From Arundinibacter roseus (GTDB lineage: Bacteria > Bacteroidota > Bacteroidia > Cytophagales > Spirosomataceae): a DNA stretch of 38,791 nt. The notes below the pieces were generated by a model. That model was not told the DNA's origin and did no database searches. It saw only the letters and a program-made list of their open reading frames with translations. Shown in pieces: positions 7,453-14,451 of this stretch. Each line of letters begins with the position of its first letter. Position 1 is the first letter of the stretch. A program made the translations under genes and the position numbers. The stretch is from assembly GCF_004348825.1 (NCBI RefSeq), contig NZ_SMJU01000025.1:1-38791 (forward strand), read 5' to 3'.

Positions 7453-8172
7453 ATGAAGTCATATTTAATACATTTCTCTGAATTCATTAAAAACCCTCTT
7501 TATAAACCCTTGAATCGTCCACTAGTAATTGTGCTGTTTTATTCAATATTTTTTTCAATTGTTTCATTACATATATACTTGTTTTTTATTGTAATTTTTC
7601 AATTTGTAATTGACAATTACACTACAATTACTTCATGGAATTTTGTAGAAAATAATAGAGCTTCATTGAATGATTTTAGTAATAATAATTTTATTGTGGC
7701 TATTATATTGGCTCCAATAATAGAAGAATTAGTTTTTAGAGGATTTTTAAATTTTAAAAAAATTAATTTTTATATATCTATATTTTTACTAATTGGAATG
7801 GTGCCTATGTTTATGAATTTCAAAGTAAATATTTATATAACATCAATTATTTATATAACTTGTATTTTTTGTGGAATCTTAATTTCAAAAATAGAGAACA
7901 AAAACATAGAATCATCTATTCTAAAAATGAAAACTAATTATAGAGCCACTGTGTATGTATCGGTAATGATTTTTGGTTTTACACACATAACAAACTATGA
8001 GAATATTACTTTAAATCAAATATTATTTTCACCAATTACTTTATTTCCTCAATTACTTGCTGGGTTTTTGTATAGTTATTTGAGAGTTAATTATGGCTTA
8101 ATTTTTTCAATTACTCTGCACTCCTTAGATAATTTTTTTGTTGTTCTAGTTACTTATTTAAACTCTAAATAG
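7453..8172 (+). CDS. CPBP-family intramembrane glutamic protease
   Basis: The product has 239 residues and is very hydrophobic, with about six to seven predicted membrane segments. The family's catalytic signatures are present: EELVFR with Glu91, Glu92 and Arg96 (motif EExxxR), FGFTH with Phe174 and His178 (FxxxH), and HSLDN with His223 and Asn227 (HxxxN). CPBP proteases (Abi/CAAX-like) act inside the membrane. In bacteria some members provide bacteriocin self-immunity, some take part in peptide processing, and most are uncharacterised. The gene has its own promoter and is extremely AT-rich compared with the 9-38 kb genes, which suggests horizontal acquisition. It lies between the two copies of the small membrane gene. 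A link between them is inference only. Confidence 0.8.
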   Translation: MKSYLIHFSEFIKNPLYKPLNRPLVIVLFYSIFFSIVSLHIYLFFIVIFQFVIDNYTTITSWNFVENNRASLNDFSNNNFIVAIILAPIIEELVFRGFLNFKKINFYISIFLLIGMVPMFMNFKVNIYITSIIYITCIFCGILISKIENKNIESSILKMKTNYRATVYVSVMIFGFTHITNYENITLNQILFSPITLFPQLLAGFLYSYLRVNYGLIFSITLHSLDNFFVVLVTYLNSK

Positions 8173-8273
8173 TTATTAAAGTGTGAAGTATAATTATTGA
8201 TAAATATAAATTAGCGTGATTTTATAGTTATTTAACTAATTTATAGTCGAACTTATATATTCAAAAATAAAAT

Positions 8274-8353
8274 GCTTCGGAGAAGCAGAATGTTTGTAGT
8301 AGATGATAATCAGTGGGTTGACAAGCTTCGGAGAAGCGCAATGTTTGGTAGTA
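8274..8353 (+). repeat. Two-copy direct repeat with internal hairpin
   Basis: The unit GCTTCGGAGAAGC, then about two bases, AATGTTTG and tagta, occurs at 8274-8301 and 8325-8353, with starts 51 bases apart. GCTTC/GAAGC forms a 5-bp stem in each. A third, reverse-oriented relative is at 8394-8406. Confidence 0.7.
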
Positions 8354-8371
8354 ATTAGGTTTCCATTGCAT

Positions 8372-8406
8372 AAGCGTAAAATTATAATATTACGCTTCTT
8401 CGAAGC
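8372..8406. repeat. Overlapping hairpins AAGCGTAA/TTACGCTT and GCTTCTTCGAAGC
   Basis: AAGCGTAA (8372-8379) pairs with TTACGCTT (8390-8397). The right arm runs into GCTTCTTCGAAGC (8394-8406), the inverted relative of the repeats at 8274 and 8325, which is followed by TTTTTT. The structure could terminate transcription from the CPBP gene. Confidence 0.5.
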
Positions 8407-8440
8407 TTTTTTATGAATACGAACATTTTTTCTACAAACA

Positions 8441-8530
8441 TTGGGCCCAGCATGGAATGCCTCCGCACTGGCGGCCCAGTCCGAGGCCATTAACCTGACC
8501 GCTATGGTGTCTCGCAGCCTTAAAAGTTAA
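8441..8530 (+). pseudogene. Orphan 3' coding-like fragment
   Basis: A GC-rich patch in AT-rich surroundings reads in one frame as ...WNASALAAQSEAINLTAM..., ending SLKS and TAA (8528-8530). There is no start codon in frame; a TGA lies at 8414-8416. The amino-acid composition (Ala/Ser/Leu helix) and codon choice look like the end of a real gene whose body was lost. I cannot name the family. Confidence 0.4.
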
Positions 8531-8667
8531 TGAATCAAATAATAATTATAAAATATAGAATACAAATATAACAACTGAATGAATAGTACATTTTACAAAT
8601 ACTTCGTAAATCTATGTACGACCTTCGGCTATGGTGAGACATAGCCCATGGATAAGAAAAGTTTTTT

Positions 8668-8897
8668 AAAAAAGTAATTAAAATATTCTCCCAATTTTCA
8701 ACCCTCAATTAAACATAAAACTCTATGAAACGAAACAAAATAGTAGCGGGCATTATCGTGATTCTGATTGGATTTCTTACACTGCTAATGTTTCTTGAAT
8801 ATCGTACTTTTTCCTCTAAACGAGTATCGGAAGGTGGTGAGGTAGAAACACTAAATCTTCCGCCACCGGTATATCCGGATAGTACGAGAAAGTAGGG
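8668..8897 (+). repeat. Duplicated segment, copy B
   Basis: This matches 6388-6611, including the bases that correspond to the last codons and stop of the DUF4249 gene, although no DUF4249 gene precedes it here. It therefore appears to derive from duplication of the receptor-operon tail. Confidence 0.85.
8725..8895 (+). CDS. Small single-pass membrane protein, copy B (56 residues)
   Basis: ATG at 8725 to TAG at 8893-8895. The product begins MKRNKIVAGIIVILIGFLTL and ends TLNLPPPVYPDSTRK. It differs from copy A by a two-residue insertion in the transmembrane helix and about six substitutions (for example Cys3 to Arg and Gln to Pro near the end). A basic N-terminus, one helix (about residues 6-24) and a Ser/Glu/Pro-rich tail are conserved. 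It has no obvious own promoter. A strong hairpin terminator lies about 115 bases downstream. Confidence 0.7.
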   Translation: MKRNKIVAGIIVILIGFLTLLMFLEYRTFSSKRVSEGGEVETLNLPPPVYPDSTRK

Positions 8898-9011
8898 GGT
8901 CATTTGAAGACGAATGGAAACGAAAATCTGCCAGTAAGGAAAAGTTTTTCACATCCAATAGTGAACGTACGGTATACTTTGTCTACTATTTTCCGTCGTA
9001 TTCCAACCAAC

Positions 9012-9049
9012 GAAAAGGGGTTTGTACCTTTACATACAAACCCCTTTTC
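9012..9049. terminator. Bidirectional terminator
   Basis: A 15-bp perfect stem (GAAAAGGGGTTTGTA with TACAAACCCCTTTTC) and an 8-base loop. The T/A-rich stem ends give a U-run in both directions. It separates small membrane gene copy B from the convergent oxidoreductase gene, whose stop is at 9070. Confidence 0.85.
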
Positions 9050-9069
9050 AGTTATCAGCGTCACGAGTG

Positions 9070-10377
9070 TTACACTTTATCGGGCAATGAGTAGGGAGCG
9101 CGGTACTTGCGGCTAAGCATGGCGTTCGCCTCTTTATCGTTTACAAACTTCTCGGCTTTGGGGTCAAAGGTAAGCGCGCGCCCCGTGCGGTAGGCAATGT
9201 TGCCCAAATGCGCCAATCCTGACGACAAGTGAAGCGTTTCGGGCGGCCCATTGAGTGTGGAAGCATCGCGGGATACAACGGCATCAATAAAGTTTTTGAA
9301 GTGGTCGCCTCCGGCTTTGCGCGTTGGGCCGGGTTTGCGGTCGCGGCCCAGGAAGGTTTCGTAGTGGTCGTAGCCTTTTACGACCATGTAGCCTTCGCTG
9401 CCATAAAAGATATTACCGATTCCGGCGCCGTCTTCCAGGTTGGTCATCCAGGGCCGTACTTCAAACTCAATGATTTTCTTTTCTTTGGGATAAATGTACG
9501 TGGAGGATAAAATCTCGGGTGTTTCCTGACAGTCGTCCCACAAAAACTTGCCACCTGCCGAGGTGATTTTCTCGGGAAATGTATCCACTCCCAATCCCCA
9601 CATGCAAAGGTCCGTTTCGTGAATTCCCTGATTTCCAATGTCTCCATTTCCGTAGTTCCAATGCCAGTGCCAGTTGTAATGCACGTAATTTTTTGAAAAC
9701 GGTTTCAACTCAGCCGGGCCTGTCCACAGATCATAGTTTAGTCCTTCGGGTACAGGTTCGGTGCCTTTATTTCCCAGATCGGGCCGCCATTTAAACACCA
9801 GGCCACGAGCCATATACACATTTCCTATGAGTCCATCGCGCAAATGCTTAACGGCTTCCTTCATGGCTTCGGAGCTTCGGAGCTGCACGCCGTGCTGCAC
9901 AATGCGGTTGTACTTGGTGGCAGCCTCGATGATTTTGCGTCCTTCTGCAAAATTATGAGAGCCCGGTTTCTCTACGTACACATCTTTACCAGCCTGACAG
10001 GCCCAAATGGTAGCAAGCGCGTGCCAATGATTGGGCGTGGCAATACTGACGGCGTCAATGGACTTATCTTCGTACACTTTTCGCAGATCTACCTCTGTAC
10101 CAATTTTCTTTCCGTATTTGGCTTCGTATTCCTTCGCACGGGTTTGGAGCACCGCATTGTCGGGATCGCAGAGGCAGGCTAACTCAACGTTTTTGAGGCT
10201 GGAAAAACCGCTGATGTGATTTTTCCCCCGGCCATTTACTCCCAAAACGGCCACGCGCACGCGGTCGTTGGCGCCGAAGGCTGTGGCCGGGATAATGGTA
10301 GGTAAGGATAGGGCAACGGCCACTCCTGTGGTGTTTTTGATGAAGTTGCGCCGTGAAAACTGATTTGAATTTTCCAT
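9070..10377 (-). CDS. Gfo/Idh/MocA family oxidoreductase, Tat-exported
   Basis: The product has 435 residues. A twin-arginine signal (SRRNFIK at residues 8-14 and a hydrophobic stretch to about 35) predicts export of the folded, cofactor-loaded enzyme to the periplasm. The NAD(P)-binding Rossmann domain begins at VRVAVLGVNGRGKNHI, and the family's conserved EKPGS with the active-site Lys follows. The C-terminal half is the alpha/beta substrate domain (YNWHWHWNYGNGDIGNQGIHETD). Exported relatives in Bacteroidota act on sugars or glycosides, some by NAD-dependent oxidation of glycans; the substrate here is unknown. The gene is transcribed toward the terminator at 9012-9049 and is separated from dxs by a terminator. 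Confidence 0.9.
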   Translation of the reverse strand: MENSNQFSRRNFIKNTTGVAVALSLPTIIPATAFGANDRVRVAVLGVNGRGKNHISGFSSLKNVELACLCDPDNAVLQTRAKEYEAKYGKKIGTEVDLRKVYEDKSIDAVSIATPNHWHALATIWACQAGKDVYVEKPGSHNFAEGRKIIEAATKYNRIVQHGVQLRSSEAMKEAVKHLRDGLIGNVYMARGLVFKWRPDLGNKGTEPVPEGLNYDLWTGPAELKPFSKNYVHYNWHWHWNYGNGDIGNQGIHETDLCMWGLGVDTFPEKITSAGGKFLWDDCQETPEILSSTYIYPKEKKIIEFEVRPWMTNLEDGAGIGNIFYGSEGYMVVKGYDHYETFLGRDRKPGPTRKAGGDHFKNFIDAVVSRDASTLNGPPETLHLSSGLAHLGNIAYRTGRALTFDPKAEKFVNDKEANAMLSRKYRAPYSLPDKV

Positions 10378-10586
10378 TCGGATTTTAGGATTTAGGATAG
10401 TAGAAAAGAAAGAAAAACGGAGGACTGAAAAAGAAGTGAACGTTTTTTATAGTACTTACTTCTTTAACCAATAGTACTCCATAAGACGAGAAATGGTTGA
10501 TCCTTACCCTATTTTTCCTGAAAAAAGACAAATAGCCTGGCAGCATTGATTGTTTTGCTTCTTCGGTACAGAAGTGTCTTAAAAGC

Positions 10587-10621
10587 AAAAGAGAAACGGG
10601 CGCTGAGCTCGTTTCTCTTTT
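10587..10621 (-). terminator. Terminator after dxs
   Basis: A 12-bp stem (AAAAGAGAAACG with CGTTTCTCTTTT) and an 11-base loop lie 30 bases past the dxs stop. The transcript's U-run comes from the end of the stem. Confidence 0.8.
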
Positions 10622-10650
10622 ATATGTATACTACTAAATTAGAGGAAAAA

Positions 10651-12609
10651 TCAATCGAGAATGATTTTTACATCCACAGCCATTAGCTCGTGCACTGCCC
10701 GAATGATGCCTTCGGTATCAAAGCCGCATTCATGATGCAGCTCGTGCGGTTCGCCGTGCTCCACCACCTGATCCGGAATACCGAGTCGCTTAATGCGGGC
10801 TGCGTAGCCGTGATCGGCCATAAATTCAAGAATAGCGCTTCCAAAGCCTCCCTGTACACATCCATCTTCAATGGTGACGATACGGTCGTAAGCTTGAAAA
10901 ATTTCGTGCAAAAGACGCTCGTCCAGTGGTTTGGCAAAGCGCATGTCAACATGAGCTGCCTGTATATCGTGTGTTGCCAGGGTATCACAGGCTTCGGAGG
11001 CGAAGTTGCCCACATGACCCAAACTTAGCAGCGCCACGTCTTTTCCAGTCCGCAAAGTCCGTCCGGTACCGATGACGATTTCTTCCATAGTCGTGCGCCA
11101 TTCGGGCATAACGCCCTGCCCGCGCGGGTAGCGAATGGTAAAGGCCCGCTGCCCCTGCTGAATCGAATCAAGCTGCGCAGTATACATCATATTGCGTAAT
11201 TCCTGCTCGTTCATGGGCGCCGCCACAATCATATTCGGAATGCAGCGCATGTAGGCAATGTCATATGCGCCATGATGCGTTGGCCCATCTGCGCCGGCAA
11301 ATCCGGCCCGGTCGAGGCAAAACACTACGGGTAATCCCTGAATACATACATCATGCACGACCTGATCGTACGCACGCTGCATGAAAGTAGAGTAAATGTT
11401 GCAGTAAACCACGCTGCCGCGCGTAGCCATTCCGGCCGAAAACGTAACGGCGTGCTGCTCGGCTATACCCACATCAAATGCACGCTCCGGCATGGCTTTC
11501 ATCATGATATTGAGCGATGAACCGGAAGGCATTGCGGGAGTGACGCCCACAATTTTTGGATTTTTTTCGGCAAGCTCTACAATGGTATGTCCAAAAACAT
11601 CCTGATACTTAGGAGCTTGTGGGGTATCGTATATTTTCTTTTGGATTTCTCCGGTCACTTTATCAAAAAGTCCCGGTGCATGCCACTTGGTCTGATCTTT
11701 TTCCGCCGGGCCATATCCTTTGCCTTTCACTGTGAGGCAATGCAGGAGTTTGGGACCCGGAATATCCTTTAAATCGTTCAGTACGTCGGTGAGGTGGTCA
11801 ATGTCGTGACCGTCGATTGGGCCAAAATAGCGCAGCCCCAGCGATTCAAACAAATTACTTTGTTTCAAAAGTGAAACTTTGAGGGCATTTTCTACTTTTG
11901 AGACAATTTCCTGGGCACTTTTCCCAAAATTGCTCATTTTGCCGAGCAAATTCCAAACCTCATCGCGCACCTTGTTGTAGGTATGCGAAGTAGTAATATC
12001 GGTAAGATATTCTTTCAGTGCCCCTACGTTAGGATCAATCGCCATGCAATTGTCGTTGAGGACAATAAGCAGGTTGGTATCGGCAGTTCCGGCATGATTC
12101 ATTCCTTCAAAAGCCATTCCGGCGGTCATGGAGCCATCGCCAATGACGGCGATATGCTGCCGTTCGCGATTGTTTTCCAGCACAGAAGCAATGGACATCC
12201 CCAACGCTGCCGAAATCGAGGTGGACGAATGTCCAACACCGAAAGCGTCAAATTCACTTTCTTTTCTTTTTGGAAAACCGGACAACCCACCGTACAGGCG
12301 ATTGGACGAAAACGTATCCCGACGACCCGTCAGGATTTTGTGGCCATAGGCCTGATGTCCCACGTCCCATACGAGCTGATCGTCGGGTGTATTGAAGATA
12401 TAATGCAGCGCAACGGTAAGTTCTACGACACCCAAACTTGCACCAAAATGCCCGCCATATACCGATACATTGTCGATGATAAACTGGCGTAACTCATTAC
12501 AAACCTGGGGCAATTGCTCACGGGAGAGTTTACGCAAATCGTGTGGTGAATTTATTTCAGCCAGCAATTTTCCGGGGGTAATTAGCATGCCTTCCTTAGG
12601 TTGATTCAA
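10651..12609 (-). CDS. dxs: 1-deoxy-D-xylulose-5-phosphate synthase
   Basis: The product has 652 residues, the usual family length. It condenses pyruvate and glyceraldehyde 3-phosphate, using thiamine diphosphate, into 1-deoxy-D-xylulose 5-phosphate, the first step of the MEP isoprenoid pathway. Visible signatures: GGHFGASLGVVELTVALH near residue 57, the thiamine diphosphate motif GDGSMTAGMAFEGMNHAG...NDN, and the transketolase pyrimidine domain with DVGIAEQHAVTFSAGMA and CLDRAGFAGADGPTHHGAYD. The C-terminal transketolase domain (GCVQGGFGSAILEF) is complete. It stands as a single gene between two terminators. In this genome its product would also feed carotenoid synthesis (see crtZ). Confidence 0.97.
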   Translation of the reverse strand: MNQPKEGMLITPGKLLAEINSPHDLRKLSREQLPQVCNELRQFIIDNVSVYGGHFGASLGVVELTVALHYIFNTPDDQLVWDVGHQAYGHKILTGRRDTFSSNRLYGGLSGFPKRKESEFDAFGVGHSSTSISAALGMSIASVLENNRERQHIAVIGDGSMTAGMAFEGMNHAGTADTNLLIVLNDNCMAIDPNVGALKEYLTDITTSHTYNKVRDEVWNLLGKMSNFGKSAQEIVSKVENALKVSLLKQSNLFESLGLRYFGPIDGHDIDHLTDVLNDLKDIPGPKLLHCLTVKGKGYGPAEKDQTKWHAPGLFDKVTGEIQKKIYDTPQAPKYQDVFGHTIVELAEKNPKIVGVTPAMPSGSSLNIMMKAMPERAFDVGIAEQHAVTFSAGMATRGSVVYCNIYSTFMQRAYDQVVHDVCIQGLPVVFCLDRAGFAGADGPTHHGAYDIAYMRCIPNMIVAAPMNEQELRNMMYTAQLDSIQQGQRAFTIRYPRGQGVMPEWRTTMEEIVIGTGRTLRTGKDVALLSLGHVGNFASEACDTLATHDIQAAHVDMRFAKPLDERLLHEIFQAYDRIVTIEDGCVQGGFGSAILEFMADHGYAARIKRLGIPDQVVEHGEPHELHHECGFDTEGIIRAVHELMAVDVKIILD

Positions 12610-12652
12610 ATGTGATGATTTAACTAATGTAAATCAAAAAGTGTTCAAAGTT

Positions 12653-12682
12653 AAAAAAAAAGAGGGGCCTTGAAAGCCCCTT
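12653..12682 (-). terminator. Terminator of the mutL-rhomboid operon
   Basis: On the minus strand AGGGGC pairs with GCCCCT (7-base loop), followed by C and nine T, directly after the rhomboid stop. Confidence 0.85.
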
Positions 12683-12684
12683 CT

Positions 12685-13602
12685 TTACTTTTGCTGACTG
12701 GCCTTAAACAGTTTTTGCTTTTCCTCACGAGTGAGGCTTTCGTAGCCTGACTTGGATATTTTGTCCAAAATCGCATCTATTTCATCCTGATCGGGCATTT
12801 CTACGGATGTGGGCGAAGGTGCTGCTGAATAAAATGTGGAGGTACGATGAACTTCTTTCTGGCGATACGTAACTTTCATGGGCGGGCGTTTTTTGAACAA
12901 CCTGCTCCAAAATTCCATCAGGGCATACAGTGGCTTTCCCAAATCTGTCCCGTTTTGCAGCAATTTAATGAACATATATCCGGTAAAGGCGCCGCCCAAA
13001 TGGGCTAAATTTCCTCCGGCGTTTGGTCCAATGGATTGTGCCAATGAGAGCACAATATAAAAAAATGCAATGTATTTGATTCTGATTGGTCCAAGGAAAA
13101 TCAGATTAAAGGTGTAGTTCGGAAGGAGTGTAGAGGCACCAACAGCCACCGAAAAAGCAGCCGCCGAAGCTCCAAGCATTTGTGAACTTGCTACCTGTGA
13201 GTGAAAGTATGGTAGCAGATTATAGATGCCCATGTAGGCGATTCCGCCCGCAATTCCTCCCAGCACATAGAGCGCAATCAGGCGTTTGGAGCCAAGGTAT
13301 TCGTCCACAAGACGCCCAAACCAATATAGGAAGAGCATGTTGAACAGGATGTGGAAAATTTCCTCATGTGTAAAAAAATAGGTGATTATTGTCCACGGCT
13401 TTACCACAAACTCCCGCGGAGAGGCCGGCAACCGCAGCATGTCGATCAGCCAAACGTAGGCTTCGGATGATTGCCCAAGGGTGAAGATAACTTTGACCAA
13501 AAGTAAGGCTAAAAACACCACCGTGTTGATCAGAATGATCCGCACGAGCGTATTGTCTGTTTTGGTAAATTCTCTTCGGAAATCATCAAAGATGCCACTC
13601 AT
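12685..13602 (-). CDS. Rhomboid-family intramembrane serine protease (second of a pair)
   Basis: The product has 305 residues. The rhomboid core spans about residues 20-215 with six membrane helices. The catalytic Ser is in GAS (Ser146, followed by AAA instead of the more usual Gly) and the catalytic His is in NLAHLGG (His201). The HILFNML segment is the conserved His/Asn helix that forms the oxyanion hole. A hydrophilic C-terminal tail of about 90 residues (residues 216-305) is cytoplasmic or linker-like. It starts 3 bases after the stop of the neighbouring rhomboid gene, so the two are co-translated. The substrate is unknown. Confidence 0.92.
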   Translation of the reverse strand: MSGIFDDFRREFTKTDNTLVRIILINTVVFLALLLVKVIFTLGQSSEAYVWLIDMLRLPASPREFVVKPWTIITYFFTHEEIFHILFNMLFLYWFGRLVDEYLGSKRLIALYVLGGIAGGIAYMGIYNLLPYFHSQVASSQMLGASAAAFSVAVGASTLLPNYTFNLIFLGPIRIKYIAFFYIVLSLAQSIGPNAGGNLAHLGGAFTGYMFIKLLQNGTDLGKPLYALMEFWSRLFKKRPPMKVTYRQKEVHRTSTFYSAAPSPTSVEMPDQDEIDAILDKISKSGYESLTREEKQKLFKASQQK

Positions 13603-13605
13603 TGC

Positions 13606-14391
13606 TTAAAAAAATTTATTTCTGTCCGCCGACCATATTTTCAACAGGATGAAGGCAAATAACATACCACCCACGTGGGCAAAATGCGCCACGTTGTCGG
13701 TCTGCGAATTCTGAATGCCCTGATAAAGTTCGTACATTCCGTAAAAAGCTACAAAATATTTCGCTTTAATTGGAAAAGGAAAAAATAACAGAAAAAGCTC
13801 TGTATTGGGGAATAGTAATCCAAAAGCCATCAGAATTCCGAAAATTGCCCCCGAAGCACCTACCATCGGAATATTAACCTCTCGTTGGTAGTAGCTGTTT
13901 ACAAAATTAATACTATCCTGAATGTAACGCTGTTCGGTGGGATTTTCATCAAAATTATTTATAAAATCAAGATTTGACTGATAGTAGCCTTTGGCATGTT
14001 GGCTCATAAAATCCAGAAATCCCTGAGGCGTTGGATATTGCAAATATACACTGACGGCTTCCTGAAGGCGCGAGGTTTCGTAATAGTCAATCCCCGAAAA
14101 CAACAGGCCGGCACCGATTCCTGTTACAAAATAGAATATCAAAAACCGCTTTGGGCCCCAAATCCGCTCCAGCATGGGTCCAAAAATGATCAGACCAAAC
14201 ATGTTGCTAAACAAATGCCCAAAGCCTCCGTGCAGAAACATATACGTTACAAACTGAAAGGGCAAAAAAGCCGGAGACAGCAGTGAGCGTAAGGCGAAAA
14301 CGGGTATAAGAGGAAAAATGTATGCATCAATAATGAAAAATGCTACATTCAGAATCAATAAATTACGTACAAGGGGGGTAAGCGAAAACAT
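13606..14391 (-). CDS. Rhomboid-family intramembrane serine protease (first of a pair)
   Basis: The product has 261 residues. Catalytic residues are visible as GASGAIFG (Ser180) and HFAHVGG (His239). The conserved HGGFGHLFSNMFGL helix supplies the His and Asn of the oxyanion site. Compared with the other copy, a hydrophilic insertion of about 70 residues (about 100-172, rich in Tyr, Asn and Gln) lies between helices before the catalytic Ser. It is 60 bases downstream of mutL on the same strand and 3 bases upstream of the second rhomboid, an arrangement I regard as common in Cytophagales. Confidence 0.92.
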   Translation of the reverse strand: MFSLTPLVRNLLILNVAFFIIDAYIFPLIPVFALRSLLSPAFLPFQFVTYMFLHGGFGHLFSNMFGLIIFGPMLERIWGPKRFLIFYFVTGIGAGLLFSGIDYYETSRLQEAVSVYLQYPTPQGFLDFMSQHAKGYYQSNLDFINNFDENPTEQRYIQDSINFVNSYYQREVNIPMVGASGAIFGILMAFGLLFPNTELFLLFFPFPIKAKYFVAFYGMYELYQGIQNSQTDNVAHFAHVGGMLFAFILLKIWSADRNKFF

Positions 14392-14451
14392 GTAACGTCG
14401 ATGACTAATGAGAATAAACAGGTAACGGTTTGTGGGCTACTTTCGTTTCTT

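Larger units (their letters stand above)
8173..8724. other. Gene-poor stretch with short hairpin repeats and a coding-like fragment
   Basis: About 550 bases follow the CPBP stop. In order: two copies of GCTTCGGAGAAGC followed by AATGTTTGtagta, a hairpin with a reversed third copy, the word CAAACATT, a short GC-rich coding-like tail (8441-8530), an AT-rich stretch, a 7-bp hairpin GGCTATG/CATAGCC (8627-8646), and the start of duplicated segment copy B. A minus-strand frame across the repeats (8236-8490) is an artefact of them. Confidence 0.6.

Noticed and set aside
8274-8353. CRISPR-like array
   Set aside because: Only two direct copies with a short hairpin, no regular spacers and no cas genes.
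8236-8490. Minus-strand 84-residue frame downstream of the CPBP gene
   Set aside because: Its repeated KHCASPK/KHSASPK segments come only from the hairpin repeats on the DNA.
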